Of a stretch of DNA of 64,000 nucleotides, positions 35,423-43,346 are shown piece after piece. The DNA is from Planctomycetota bacterium. GTDB taxonomy: Bacteria > Planctomycetota > Planctomycetia > Gemmatales > Gemmataceae. The notes below the pieces were generated by a model. The model saw only the letters and a program-made list of their open reading frames with translations. It ran no database searches and was not told where the DNA came from. The stretch covers positions 40,466 through 104,465 of the forward strand of contig JAJXWW010000052.1 in the NCBI GenBank assembly GCA_021781415.1. Direction: 5' to 3'. Positions within the stretch are counted from its first letter, which is position 1. Each line of letters opens with the position of its first letter. The position numbers and the translations under genes were made by a program.

Positions 35423-37627
35423 ATGCCACGGCCGACCGCGCCGACGACGATAGCGCTCGACGATCCTTCCTTATATTTCAACCGAGAGTTGAGTTGGTTG
35501 GAATTCAATCGGCGGGTACTGGAAGAAGCACAAGATCCGAGCGTGCCTCTCCTGGAGCGATTGAAGTTCCTGGCGATTTTTGAATCGAATCTCGACGAAT
35601 TCTTCATGGTGCGCGTCGGCGGGCTGCAACAAAAAGTGCAGTCGGGAGTGGCGTATGGCTCTGGGGCCGACCGTATGCCGGTCAAGGATCAACTCGAACG
35701 TATCAGCCTCATCGTCCGCGAGATGACGGGGCAGACGTATCATTGTCTGATGGATCAAGTCTTGCCCGCTTTGGAGCGCGAGGGCATCCTCTTTCTGCAT
35801 CTCAAGGATCTGAGCGAAGAGCATCGCAAACATCTGACGGCCCTCTTTCGGCGCGATGTTTTCCCCGTCCTCACGCCGCTGGCCGTCGATCCGGGGCATC
35901 CCTTCCCACACTTGCTCAACAAATCGCTCAATTTGGCCGTCATTCTTCAACGTCCGGGCAATCCCGAAAAGCTCTTTGCCGTCGTGCAGGTGCCGAGTGT
36001 GTTGCCGCGCTTCGTCGCGCTTCCTACTTCCGGCCTCGGCGATGCGACGGGGGGCGCGGCGGCGCGCCACGTCTTCGTGCCTCTCGACGCGATCATCCGC
36101 CTCCATCTGCCGGAACTGTTTCCGGGCATGGAGATCGAACACGATACCGTTTTCCGCGTCACCCGGAACAGCGACTTTGAGATCGACGACGACGAGGTGG
36201 AAGATCTCTTGAAGACGATTGAAGAAGAAGTGCGACGGCGGCGGCGCGGCGCGGCGGTGCGGCTGCAAATCGAGGCCAACGCCCCCGAAGAGATCGAGCA
36301 GTTTTTGATGGGCGCGCTCGATCTCGATCCGAACGATGTATACCGTCATCCGGGCCTGCTCGATCTGACCGGACTGTTTCAGATTCACAGTCTGCCGGGA
36401 TTTCCGCACCTGCGCGATCCGCAATTCGTGCCCCAATTGGTGCCGGAATTCGTTCAGGCGACCAATCAGTGGGCGGCAATCCGCAACCGCGACATCCTCC
36501 TCCATCATCCATACGAGTCGTTCGGCCACGTCGTCGATTTCATCGACGCGGCGGCCAACGATGAGCGCGTCTTGGCGGTGAAGTTAACGCTCTATCGCAC
36601 CAGCAGCGATTCGCCGGTGGTGCGGGCGCTGGCGCGAGCCGCCGATCACGGCAAGCAAGTCACTGCCGTTATCGAATTGAAGGCGCGACTCGACGAAGAG
36701 CGCAACATCGTCTGGGCGCGCGAATTGGAGGAGGCCGGAGTCCACGTTGTCTTCGGGTTCATCGGGTTGAAGACGCACTGCAAGGTCGCGCTGGTGGTGC
36801 GGCGCGAAGACGATGGCATTCGCCGCTACGTTCATTTGGCGACGGGCAACTACAACCCGCAGACGGCGAGGTTGTACACCGACCTCGGCTACTTCACCTG
36901 TAACCCGGACTTTTGCGAAGACGTATCGGCCCTGTTCAACTATCTGACCGGCTACGGCGAATTGCCTCAGTGGCGCAAGTTGATCGTCGCGCCGAGCCGA
37001 CTGCAAGCCTTTATGATCGAAAAGATTGCCCGCGAAACGCACCTGCAACAGATCGGACGCGAAGGGCGCATCATCGCCAAGATCAATGGCATCCTGGAAC
37101 CGGCGATCGTGCAAGCGCTCTACCGGGCCAGCCAGGCCGGAGTCCGCATCGATCTCATTTGTCGCGGCATCTGTTCGCTCCGCCCCAACGTGCCGGGTAT
37201 CAGCGAGAACATCCGCGTCATCTCGATTGTGGATCGCTTTTTGGAACACAGTCGCATCTACTATTTCGGCAACGACGGCGAGCCAGAAGTCTACATCGGA
37301 TCGGCCGATTGGATGGATCGCAATTTGAGCCGGCGCGTCGAGGTCGTCTTTCCCATCGAACCTCCCGAATTGAAGCAGCGCTTGATCCGCGAGATCTTGG
37401 CGACCTCGCTGGCCGACAACGCCAAAGCGCGTCTGTTGCTTCCGGATGGGCACTACGAGCGCATGAAGCCGATCGACGGTCAGATGCGCGTTCGCAGCCA
37501 AGAAGGATTCTTGGAGATGGCCGCACAGAATGCCGCGCGTCCCCTGGTGGACAACACCCCACCTCCGCTGCCGTTCGTCGAAGATCGACCCACCGCCCGC
37601 CGCCACCGCAAACGCCAGACCAGTTAA
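35423..37627 (+). CDS. ppk1: polyphosphate kinase 1
   Basis: The 734-aa product begins at ATG 35423 and has the four PPK1 domains: N-terminal helical domain (YFNRELSWLEFNRRVLEEAQ), head, and two PLD-like catalytic domains. The autophosphorylated His is inferred at 452 (GLKTHCKVALVVRREDDG), followed by RRYVHLATGNYNPQTARLY. The second PLD-like domain has CRGICSLRPNVPG and IGSADWMDRNLSRRVEV. The enzyme reversibly polymerises ATP gamma-phosphate into polyphosphate. The length is near the family norm (about 690-740 aa). It converges with the CobW gene, 7 bp apart. Confidence 0.97.
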   Translation: MPRPTAPTTIALDDPSLYFNRELSWLEFNRRVLEEAQDPSVPLLERLKFLAIFESNLDEFFMVRVGGLQQKVQSGVAYGSGADRMPVKDQLERISLIVREMTGQTYHCLMDQVLPALEREGILFLHLKDLSEEHRKHLTALFRRDVFPVLTPLAVDPGHPFPHLLNKSLNLAVILQRPGNPEKLFAVVQVPSVLPRFVALPTSGLGDATGGAAARHVFVPLDAIIRLHLPELFPGMEIEHDTVFRVTRNSDFEIDDDEVEDLLKTIEEEVRRRRRGAAVRLQIEANAPEEIEQFLMGALDLDPNDVYRHPGLLDLTGLFQIHSLPGFPHLRDPQFVPQLVPEFVQATNQWAAIRNRDILLHHPYESFGHVVDFIDAAANDERVLAVKLTLYRTSSDSPVVRALARAADHGKQVTAVIELKARLDEERNIVWARELEEAGVHVVFGFIGLKTHCKVALVVRREDDGIRRYVHLATGNYNPQTARLYTDLGYFTCNPDFCEDVSALFNYLTGYGELPQWRKLIVAPSRLQAFMIEKIARETHLQQIGREGRIIAKINGILEPAIVQALYRASQAGVRIDLICRGICSLRPNVPGISENIRVISIVDRFLEHSRIYYFGNDGEPEVYIGSADWMDRNLSRRVEVVFPIEPPELKQRLIREILATSLADNAKARLLLPDGHYERMKPIDGQMRVRSQEGFLEMAAQNAARPLVDNTPPPLPFVEDRPTARRHRKRQTS

Positions 37628-37634
37628 CCTCGCT

Positions 37635-38753
37635 TCAACGCAACGGGTCGTGGGCAACAGCGGATGCGTAACGATGCGTGGGCTGCGGCCGTCCGGGACG
37701 GAAACTCTGCATGGTATGAAACGCTGGCGAGGAGGCATGCGCCGCACATACCTCCGTCACCGCTCGTCGCACTTGTTCCGCCAGCAATTCCGGATCGACC
37801 GCCGCGCGCGCGTTCACAATCAAATCCAGTTCTTTGACCGCGCCTCGGGCCGGGAGCGATAATTCGGGCGGAGAGAAACTGCTCACCAGATTCGCCACGC
37901 CGAACGATACGTCGGAGAGACCGATTGCTTTCAAGTGCGCCACTTCGCCGAGATCTTGCAGAGCATCGCGCAGCCGAGCGATGGTATCGAGAAGAAAATC
38001 ATCCACCGAGAACAGTTTGTCGGCGACGACGCGAATGCTGCTGTTCAGCCAGCCGAGTTCCGCCTCGCCCTCGGCGTACACATCGTAATCGATGTCGAGA
38101 ATCTTGCGGCCGAAGTTGCCTTCTTGGTCGATCAACTCCGTGAGGGCATCGAAGCCAAGCCCCGTTTTGGCCGACATTCGCAGGAGCGGCGTCTCGGGGA
38201 AGGTGGCGCGAACGAGATCGGTCAACTCGTTTACTGAGTCGGAATTGAGTTCGTCGAGACGATTGAGAACGATCGCGTCGGCCTCCTCCAGCTGTTTGCG
38301 GAAGATGTACGCCGCCTTTGGGGAGAAACCGGAGTTCTCTTCGGATTTGAGGATGCGGAGACCGTGGCTCGGCTTGAACAAAACCGGATAGGGCGCGACT
38401 TGAAAGCGGCTGCCATACAAATCCTTCAACGGCTGGACGACGGTGGCGACGAGGTCCGTGCAGCTGCCGACCGGCTCGGCGAGAATCACATCCGGCCGCT
38501 CATTCGCCTCAAGGAGTTCGACCCGCTCGACGAGATCGTTGAAACGACAGCAGAAACACGCGCCGGGTACTTCCTCAACCGGAAAGCCTTGGGAACGAAG
38601 GCTCGTGGTGTCCACGAGATCTTGGGCCTGATCGTTCGTCACCAGCCCGACTTTTTGGCCGCGATCGAGATAGAATCGGGCCAGACGCGCCAAGGTCGTC
38701 GTCTTGCCCGCTCCGAGAAAGCCCCCGATCATAATGAAACGCAGCAATTTCAT
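37635..38753 (-). CDS. CobW/COG0523-family GTPase (metallochaperone-like)
   Basis: A 372-aa protein from ATG 38753. P-loop GGFLGAGKTTTLARL (residues 10-24), then the zinc-binding CFCC motif (Cys66, 68, 69) in PGACFCCRFNDL, Walker B-like VILAEPVGSCTD, and the nucleotide base motif NRLDEL (NKxD variant). The C-terminal domain is shorter and less His-rich than in the classic CobW/Nha3 group. COG0523 proteins insert or deliver zinc or other metals with GTP hydrolysis. The target is unknown; no metalloenzyme gene or Zur-like site is visible beside it. Confidence 0.9.
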   Translation of the reverse strand: MKLLRFIMIGGFLGAGKTTTLARLARFYLDRGQKVGLVTNDQAQDLVDTTSLRSQGFPVEEVPGACFCCRFNDLVERVELLEANERPDVILAEPVGSCTDLVATVVQPLKDLYGSRFQVAPYPVLFKPSHGLRILKSEENSGFSPKAAYIFRKQLEEADAIVLNRLDELNSDSVNELTDLVRATFPETPLLRMSAKTGLGFDALTELIDQEGNFGRKILDIDYDVYAEGEAELGWLNSSIRVVADKLFSVDDFLLDTIARLRDALQDLGEVAHLKAIGLSDVSFGVANLVSSFSPPELSLPARGAVKELDLIVNARAAVDPELLAEQVRRAVTEVCAAHASSPAFHTMQSFRPGRPQPTHRYASAVAHDPLR

Positions 38754-39159
38754 CGACGATCCTCAATAGGTCTTCCCTCGCTCGCCCCGCCCCAGCGGCG
38801 CGCGCCTCTGTATCTCATGGTACGGAAGGCCCTTGCGACTCGCCAGCAATGCCGCGACGGAGCCTCGGCTCTCCAAACTGCCTAGATTGCCGCGGCCATG
38901 TCTCTTCCACCGTGGGAATCGCTTTCGACGGACGAAACGGTGTCTTCGCTTCCAGCGGCGCTTTCGCTACGGTTGCCGTCGCGCGCGGCCTCGGCATCGT
39001 ATATCTCCTCATTGCCATCCTTCCATCGGGTCGATGAAAAACGCTACCATGAGAGTCGTGCTTCCTTAGAATTTGTTCCTCCCTTGCCAGTCCGGGCGGA
39101 GTCCTGGATGCGTGGATCGCTTCTCTCGTTCGACACCTTGCCAAGGAGGGCATCTTGTC
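38754..39159. other. intergenic region without recognised features
   Basis: About 400 bp between the CobW gene start and the secreted LExLExR protein. I see no convincing gene: frames of 60-110 codons exist on both strands but have no family-like sequence. The ribosome site of the downstream gene (AAGGAGGG) is at about 39142-39149. Promoters for both divergent genes should lie here, but I cannot fix their position. Confidence 0.5.
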
Positions 39160-40473
39160 ATGTTTGTTTCTTTGTTCCGCCTTCTCAGTCGCACCGGGCG
39201 CTGCAATCGCCGAGCGAAATCAACATCCTGTTGCGCTCCGACGTTGGAAGCGTTGGAAGAGCGTTGGATGCCGAGCGTTACACCTGGCATAGGCAGCATC
39301 AATTCGTTGCTGTACAGTGCCGCCTCGAGTTCGACGACCACGCCCACAACCACCACGAACGCCGCAACCCAGACGCAACAGGTCGCGGCCAACTTTACCC
39401 CGTTTACGACTGGCGGCACACAGGCGCAATCGGTGGCTCAGTTCAATCCGTCTCTGGGCACGCTCAATAGCGTGCAGATTCAGTTGAACGGCACGCTCAG
39501 CAGCGATGTGAAAGTCGAGAATCTCGATTCCTCGTCCAGCACGGTGAACGCGCAAGTCAACGGCAACCTGTCGCTGTTGGGACCGGGAGGTAGCAGTCTT
39601 CTCTCCGCGACACCGACGCTCAGCGAGAACACCTCGCTGTCGGCCTTCGACGGCACGCTCGACTACGGCGGTACCAGCGGTCACGATTTCGGCGTGCAGT
39701 CGGCGTCGGCGCAGCAGTCGGTCACGCTGACGAACAATCTGTCGGCGTGGGAAGGAACCGGCAATGTCTCGTTGACCGAGAGCGCTCAATCGTCTTCCAC
39801 GGTTTCCGGCTCGGGAAATCAACAAGTCCAAATCGCGTCGCAAGGTTCCGGCGTGGCGACAGTGATCTACAACTACACCCCAGCCACGACGCCGACCACG
39901 ACTCCTCCTCCTACCACGACTCCGCCGTCTACCGCGCCTTGCGCGCCGCCGACGGGACCGGCAACCATCAACGGCATCGTCTACGACGACGCGGGCAATA
40001 CCGGACAATACCAGACCAGCGACACCGGGGTCGGCAACGCGACGGTAACGCTCAGCGGCATCACGTTGACGCAGCAGATGGTCTCCGAAACGACCACGAC
40101 CGCCGCCAATGGAACGTATAGCTTCACGGGCCTTCAACCGGGCATCTATTCGCTCAGCGATCAACCGATCCCCTCGCAGTTCACGGCGGGAGCGGCGACG
40201 GTGGGGAGTCTCGGCGGCACGGTGTCGAACGGTCAGCTGATTTTGGCACTGCCTCAAGGCGGCGATGCCATGTGTTACGATTTCGGCTTGGTTCCCACCT
40301 CGGCACCGAGTGTTGGACCGACTTCGGGAACGACGACCACGCCGACTTCGGGAACGACGACCACGCCATCCGCGTCCACGTCCACGCCTTCCGATCCCGC
40401 GACACCCGCCGATCCCTCGTCGGGTCTAAGCAAACGCTCGCTGCTGGGAGACGGCTGGCAATCGTTGGGATAA
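39160..40473 (+). CDS. secreted surface protein with LExLExR N-terminal motif and SdrD/CnaB-like domain
   Basis: I chose ATG 39160 (MFVSLFRLLSRTGRCNRRAK), with AAGGAGGG about 10 nt upstream; the frame is open to 39073. The 437-aa product has an Arg-rich start and then LEALEERWMPS at about residues 33-43, the planctomycete export-linked LExLExR motif. Residues about 70-250 are Ser/Thr-rich, beta-sandwich-like and possibly a choice-of-anchor domain. Residues about 266-370 (GPATINGIVYDDAGNTGQYQ, GNATVTLSG, TYSFTGLQPGIYSLSDQP) match SdrD B-like/CnaB repeats. The tail is low-complexity Thr/Pro/Ser with TPTSGTTTT repeated. Predicted to be exported and displayed on the surface. No sorting tail is seen. 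Confidence 0.85.
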   Translation: MFVSLFRLLSRTGRCNRRAKSTSCCAPTLEALEERWMPSVTPGIGSINSLLYSAASSSTTTPTTTTNAATQTQQVAANFTPFTTGGTQAQSVAQFNPSLGTLNSVQIQLNGTLSSDVKVENLDSSSSTVNAQVNGNLSLLGPGGSSLLSATPTLSENTSLSAFDGTLDYGGTSGHDFGVQSASAQQSVTLTNNLSAWEGTGNVSLTESAQSSSTVSGSGNQQVQIASQGSGVATVIYNYTPATTPTTTPPPTTTPPSTAPCAPPTGPATINGIVYDDAGNTGQYQTSDTGVGNATVTLSGITLTQQMVSETTTTAANGTYSFTGLQPGIYSLSDQPIPSQFTAGAATVGSLGGTVSNGQLILALPQGGDAMCYDFGLVPTSAPSVGPTSGTTTTPTSGTTTTPSASTSTPSDPATPADPSSGLSKRSLLGDGWQSLG

Positions 40474-40493
40474 CGGCACGAGACACTCGGCTT

Positions 40494-40527
40494 CTCCCCT
40501 CCCGCCTGTTCTCAGGTGAGAGGGGAG
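40494..40527 (+). terminator. hairpin after the LExLExR protein gene
   Basis: CTCCCCTC at 40494-40501 pairs with GAGGGGAG at 40520-40527, with more pairing inside the loop. It starts 20 bp after the stop. It has no T-run. It resembles one arm of repeat family A at 10.0 and 62.3 kb, so it may be a decayed copy of that repeat. Confidence 0.45.
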
Positions 40528-40567
40528 TAGCGCCGCACTGCGATTCGGGGAAAAGGAAGGTGACACC

Positions 40568-41887
40568 ATGACCGTGCGATACCCCCTGTGGATCGCGGCC
40601 TTGGCCGTGATGTTATTTTCTGCCATCACGGTTGCCGCCGAGGAACCGTGGCGGTCGGTGGAGGAGATCCCTCCCTCGCCCATTGATGCCGCTCAATCCA
40701 CCGTGGTCCTCGAATCGCCTCGCTCCGCGGACGGTAGCTCGGTGGCGCACGAGGCCACGGAGCCGATGCCAACCCCGTTCGCGCGCGTGTCGTTCCAATC
40801 TCCCAAAGACGCGTCTCCGCCTTCGGACCAGCCGATCACCCATATCGCCTTGCAACCGCCCGAATCGCCCTTGCCACCCCAAGGTGGCAGTCCCATCGCT
40901 CCGCCGCTATTCGGTGACGCGCCCGTCAACCAGGGCGTGGTCATCGACAAACCGTTGCAGCACTCGTTTTGGGATCGCTGCAAGGATTTCTTTTCGTGTG
41001 GAGGCAGCGAGCGTGCCAGCGCGTCGGGACGCTGTCTCTTTCAGAGCGATCATTCGTTCGATTACATGGCCTCCCCCGTCACCAATCCGTTCTTGTTTGA
41101 AGATCCGCGCGCGTTGACCGAAATCAAACCGTTGTTCATCTACGCCGGCGCGCCCAATACCAACCCGATCTTTCGGGGCGGCAACACCGAGTTTTACGGG
41201 CTGCAAGCGCGATTGGCATTCACCGAACGGCTGTCGATGACGGTCAACGAATTGGGATTCATGACGCTCAATCCGTTCGATCCGGGAGCCGGTCCTCCCG
41301 GCGCGTTCAGCCAAAGCACGGGCTTCGCTCAGGTGGGCCTGATGCCCAAATATACCTTTCTCCGCTCGGAGGACTGGAAGACGGTGGTGGCCGGCGGCGT
41401 CCTCTTCCAAATACCGGCGGGGTCGCAGAAAGTATTTCAAAATACCGGTACGCTCGGCATCGCGCCGTTCCTGTCGGCGGCGAAGAACTTCACGCTGCCG
41501 GCCGGTTGGGGCAGCACGAACTTAATGGGTACCACCGGATTTAATTTCGCCGTCGATAACAATCGTTCCGAGTATTACTATTTGAATCTGCATTGGGATT
41601 ATAATGTCGTCAACATGAATCGTTTCTTCCCGTTCGTTGAAATGAGCTATTTCCACTACACGCGCGGCGGCAATGCCAACGTGCCGGGCTTCGGCTTCGA
41701 GGGTTTGGATCTCGTCAACTTCGGCTCGAAGAATGTGGGCGGACGGGATTATCTCAATATCTCTCCCGGCATGAGGTTCAAATTGAACGAGAACATTCAA
41801 TTCGGCGCGGCGGTGTCGTGGCCCTTGCTCCAACAGAAAGAAATAAACGACTACACCCTGACCTTCGATATTATTTTCCGCTATTAG
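40568..41887 (+). CDS. predicted outer-membrane beta-barrel protein
   Basis: A 439-aa protein from ATG 40568. A signal peptide at residues 1-24 (WIAALAVMLFSAITVAAEE) is followed by a Pro/Ser-rich linker (about 25-130) and a region rich in alternating aromatic strands: TNPIFRGGNTEFYGLQARLA, FAQVGLMPKYTFLRSEDWKT, YYYLNLHWDYNVVNMNRFFP, MRFKLNENIQFGAAVSWPLL. It ends in TFDIIFRY, a C-terminal Tyr as expected for BAM-inserted barrels. The family is not recognised. The linker holds Cys residues near FSCGGSERASASGRC. It is placed next to the secreted LExLExR protein, with a possible role in its export or anchoring. Confidence 0.7.
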   Translation: MTVRYPLWIAALAVMLFSAITVAAEEPWRSVEEIPPSPIDAAQSTVVLESPRSADGSSVAHEATEPMPTPFARVSFQSPKDASPPSDQPITHIALQPPESPLPPQGGSPIAPPLFGDAPVNQGVVIDKPLQHSFWDRCKDFFSCGGSERASASGRCLFQSDHSFDYMASPVTNPFLFEDPRALTEIKPLFIYAGAPNTNPIFRGGNTEFYGLQARLAFTERLSMTVNELGFMTLNPFDPGAGPPGAFSQSTGFAQVGLMPKYTFLRSEDWKTVVAGGVLFQIPAGSQKVFQNTGTLGIAPFLSAAKNFTLPAGWGSTNLMGTTGFNFAVDNNRSEYYYLNLHWDYNVVNMNRFFPFVEMSYFHYTRGGNANVPGFGFEGLDLVNFGSKNVGGRDYLNISPGMRFKLNENIQFGAAVSWPLLQQKEINDYTLTFDIIFRY

Positions 41888-43025
41888 AATCCCTCAGTTT
41901 GGCGATGACAGCGATGCCGGAACGCCGTCCGCGCGGCAGTTTCGGCGTGGGGCGGTCGTGTTCGTCCTCAATGTCGCCCACGATCTCTTCGATTACGTCT
42001 TCCAAAGTGATGAGTCCCAAGATCGCATTGTGGTCGTCGCGGACCAACGCCATCGGTCGGCGGGCGCGGCGGAACAGGCGCAGGGCGTTGGCCATGCTCT
42101 CGTCGGGCTTGAGGAACAACGGCGGATACATGGCGTCTTGCAAGACGACGATACCCTTGAGACTAAAAAGATAAAAGAGGTCTTTCGTGTTGACGATGCC
42201 AGCGATGTTGTCGAGGTCGGCTTCGTAGACGGGCATGCGCGTATGCGCGCCGGAGCGCACGGCCTCCAAAACCTGATCCGGCGGTGCATTCAATTCCAGA
42301 GCGGCCATCTTGTCGCGCGGCACCATGCAGTCGCGGATGTGCTTATTCGAGAGGCGGAACACATTCTGCACGAACTCGGCCTGATCGGCATCGAGAACCC
42401 CCGCTTCTTCGCTGTCTTCGATAAGGAGTTTCAACTCTTCGACCGAGTGAACCATCTCCTCCCCCGACGCGGGTTGGAAGCCGAGTAGGCGGACCACGAA
42501 GTTGGACGTGCCGCTCATCATCAAGAGTAGCGGCCGGGACAGCCGGGCAAACACATTCAGCGGTCCAGACAGCCAAAGCGACGCGCGGTCGGCGGTTTGT
42601 AGGGCCAACGTCTTGGGGATCAGCTCGCCGAACGCCACATGCAGATAGGTGATGACGAGGAAGGCCAGCAGCGTCGCAAGCGAGTCGGTGGCCGCACCGC
42701 GCCATGCCGCGGGGAGACAAATCGCCAGCGGACGCAGCAATCGAGCCAGCGTCGGCTCGCCGACGAAACCCAGACCGATGCTCGCCAAGGTGATCCCCAA
42801 TTGCGTCGCCGCGATCGAGCGATCCAGATGACGCAAAGCCGACTCCACCGAGCGCGCCGACTTGATGCCGCGTTCGACCAATTCCTCAATGCGCGTCTTC
42901 CGCACCGAGACCAATGCGAACTCCGCCGCCACGAACAGACCGTTCAGCACCACCAGAGCGGGGATCAGCAACAGTCCCGCCGCGTCCATCCACCACGATC
43001 CGTTGCCATGCAAATTGTCGAACAC
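41871..43025 (-). CDS. CNNM/CorC-type membrane protein (hemolysin-like, CBS pair)
   Basis: I chose the GTG at 43025, preceded by GGAGGG about 10 nt upstream, giving 384 aa. The alternatives are TTG 43058 and ATG 42989. Layout: DUF21/CNNM membrane domain with LLIPALVVLNGLFVAAEFAL, GITLASIGLGFVGEPTL, VAFGELIPKTLAL and several helices to about residue 170. A CBS pair follows (RDCMVPRDKMAALELN ... DQVLEAVRSGAHTRMPVYEA, then FLKPDESMANALRLFRRARR), plus LGLITLEDVIEEIVGDIEDE. There is no room for a full CorC_HlyC C-terminal domain. Such proteins affect Mg2+/Co2+ transport. The end overlaps the end of the beta-barrel gene by 17 bp on the other strand. Confidence 0.9.
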   Translation of the reverse strand: MFDNLHGNGSWWMDAAGLLLIPALVVLNGLFVAAEFALVSVRKTRIEELVERGIKSARSVESALRHLDRSIAATQLGITLASIGLGFVGEPTLARLLRPLAICLPAAWRGAATDSLATLLAFLVITYLHVAFGELIPKTLALQTADRASLWLSGPLNVFARLSRPLLLMMSGTSNFVVRLLGFQPASGEEMVHSVEELKLLIEDSEEAGVLDADQAEFVQNVFRLSNKHIRDCMVPRDKMAALELNAPPDQVLEAVRSGAHTRMPVYEADLDNIAGIVNTKDLFYLFSLKGIVVLQDAMYPPLFLKPDESMANALRLFRRARRPMALVRDDHNAILGLITLEDVIEEIVGDIEDEHDRPTPKLPRGRRSGIAVIAKLRDSNSGK

Positions 43026-43346
43026 GATGTCGAATCCCTCCGAATTCCAGCGATCCAATTATGCTACCACAATAATCGAAAAACATCATTTTTTCACGGG
43101 CAATTGGCTTGACAAGCCGAAAAATCGAATCTAAACTCTGAGTTTAACTTTCTCGCCAAATGGATCGTCGAAGAGAGCGATGTCTCCGGCTATCCATTCC
43201 AAAAGTTGTTGGGAGCATGCCCGCCGTCTCCCGGCTTGTGTAACGATTGTATCGATTCTCAAACGATTCGCCGCCCTTTGGCAGCGTAGCTAAAAGGACG
43301 TATCTCACTCGAACCCGTTTCAATCTTCCGACAGGAACCCCCTCCC
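43026..43346. other. divergent intergenic region with promoter-like site
   Basis: About 320 bp between the CNNM gene and the giant surface-protein gene, AT-richer than its surroundings near 43080-43150. The only structured part is the promoter/palindrome at 43109-43146. No gene is seen. Confidence 0.6.
43109..43146 (+). promoter_or_regulatory. promoter candidate with overlapping palindrome
   Basis: TTGACA (43109-43114), 17-bp spacer, TAAACT (43132-43137), reading toward the giant Gly-rich protein gene. The -10 region is also the left arm of TAAACTCTGAGTTTA (43132-43146), a 15-bp perfect palindrome around a central T, so a repressor could sit on the -10. The distance to the gene is about 200 bp, which would leave a long leader. 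Confidence 0.5.

Noticed and set aside
36584..37747. 387-codon minus-strand frame opposite ppk1
   Set aside because: No family sequence; antisense of a clear PPK1.
38815..39153. 112-codon minus-strand frame in the gap before the secreted protein
   Set aside because: No ribosome site, Arg/Pro-rich and no recognisable domain; too weak to call a gene.
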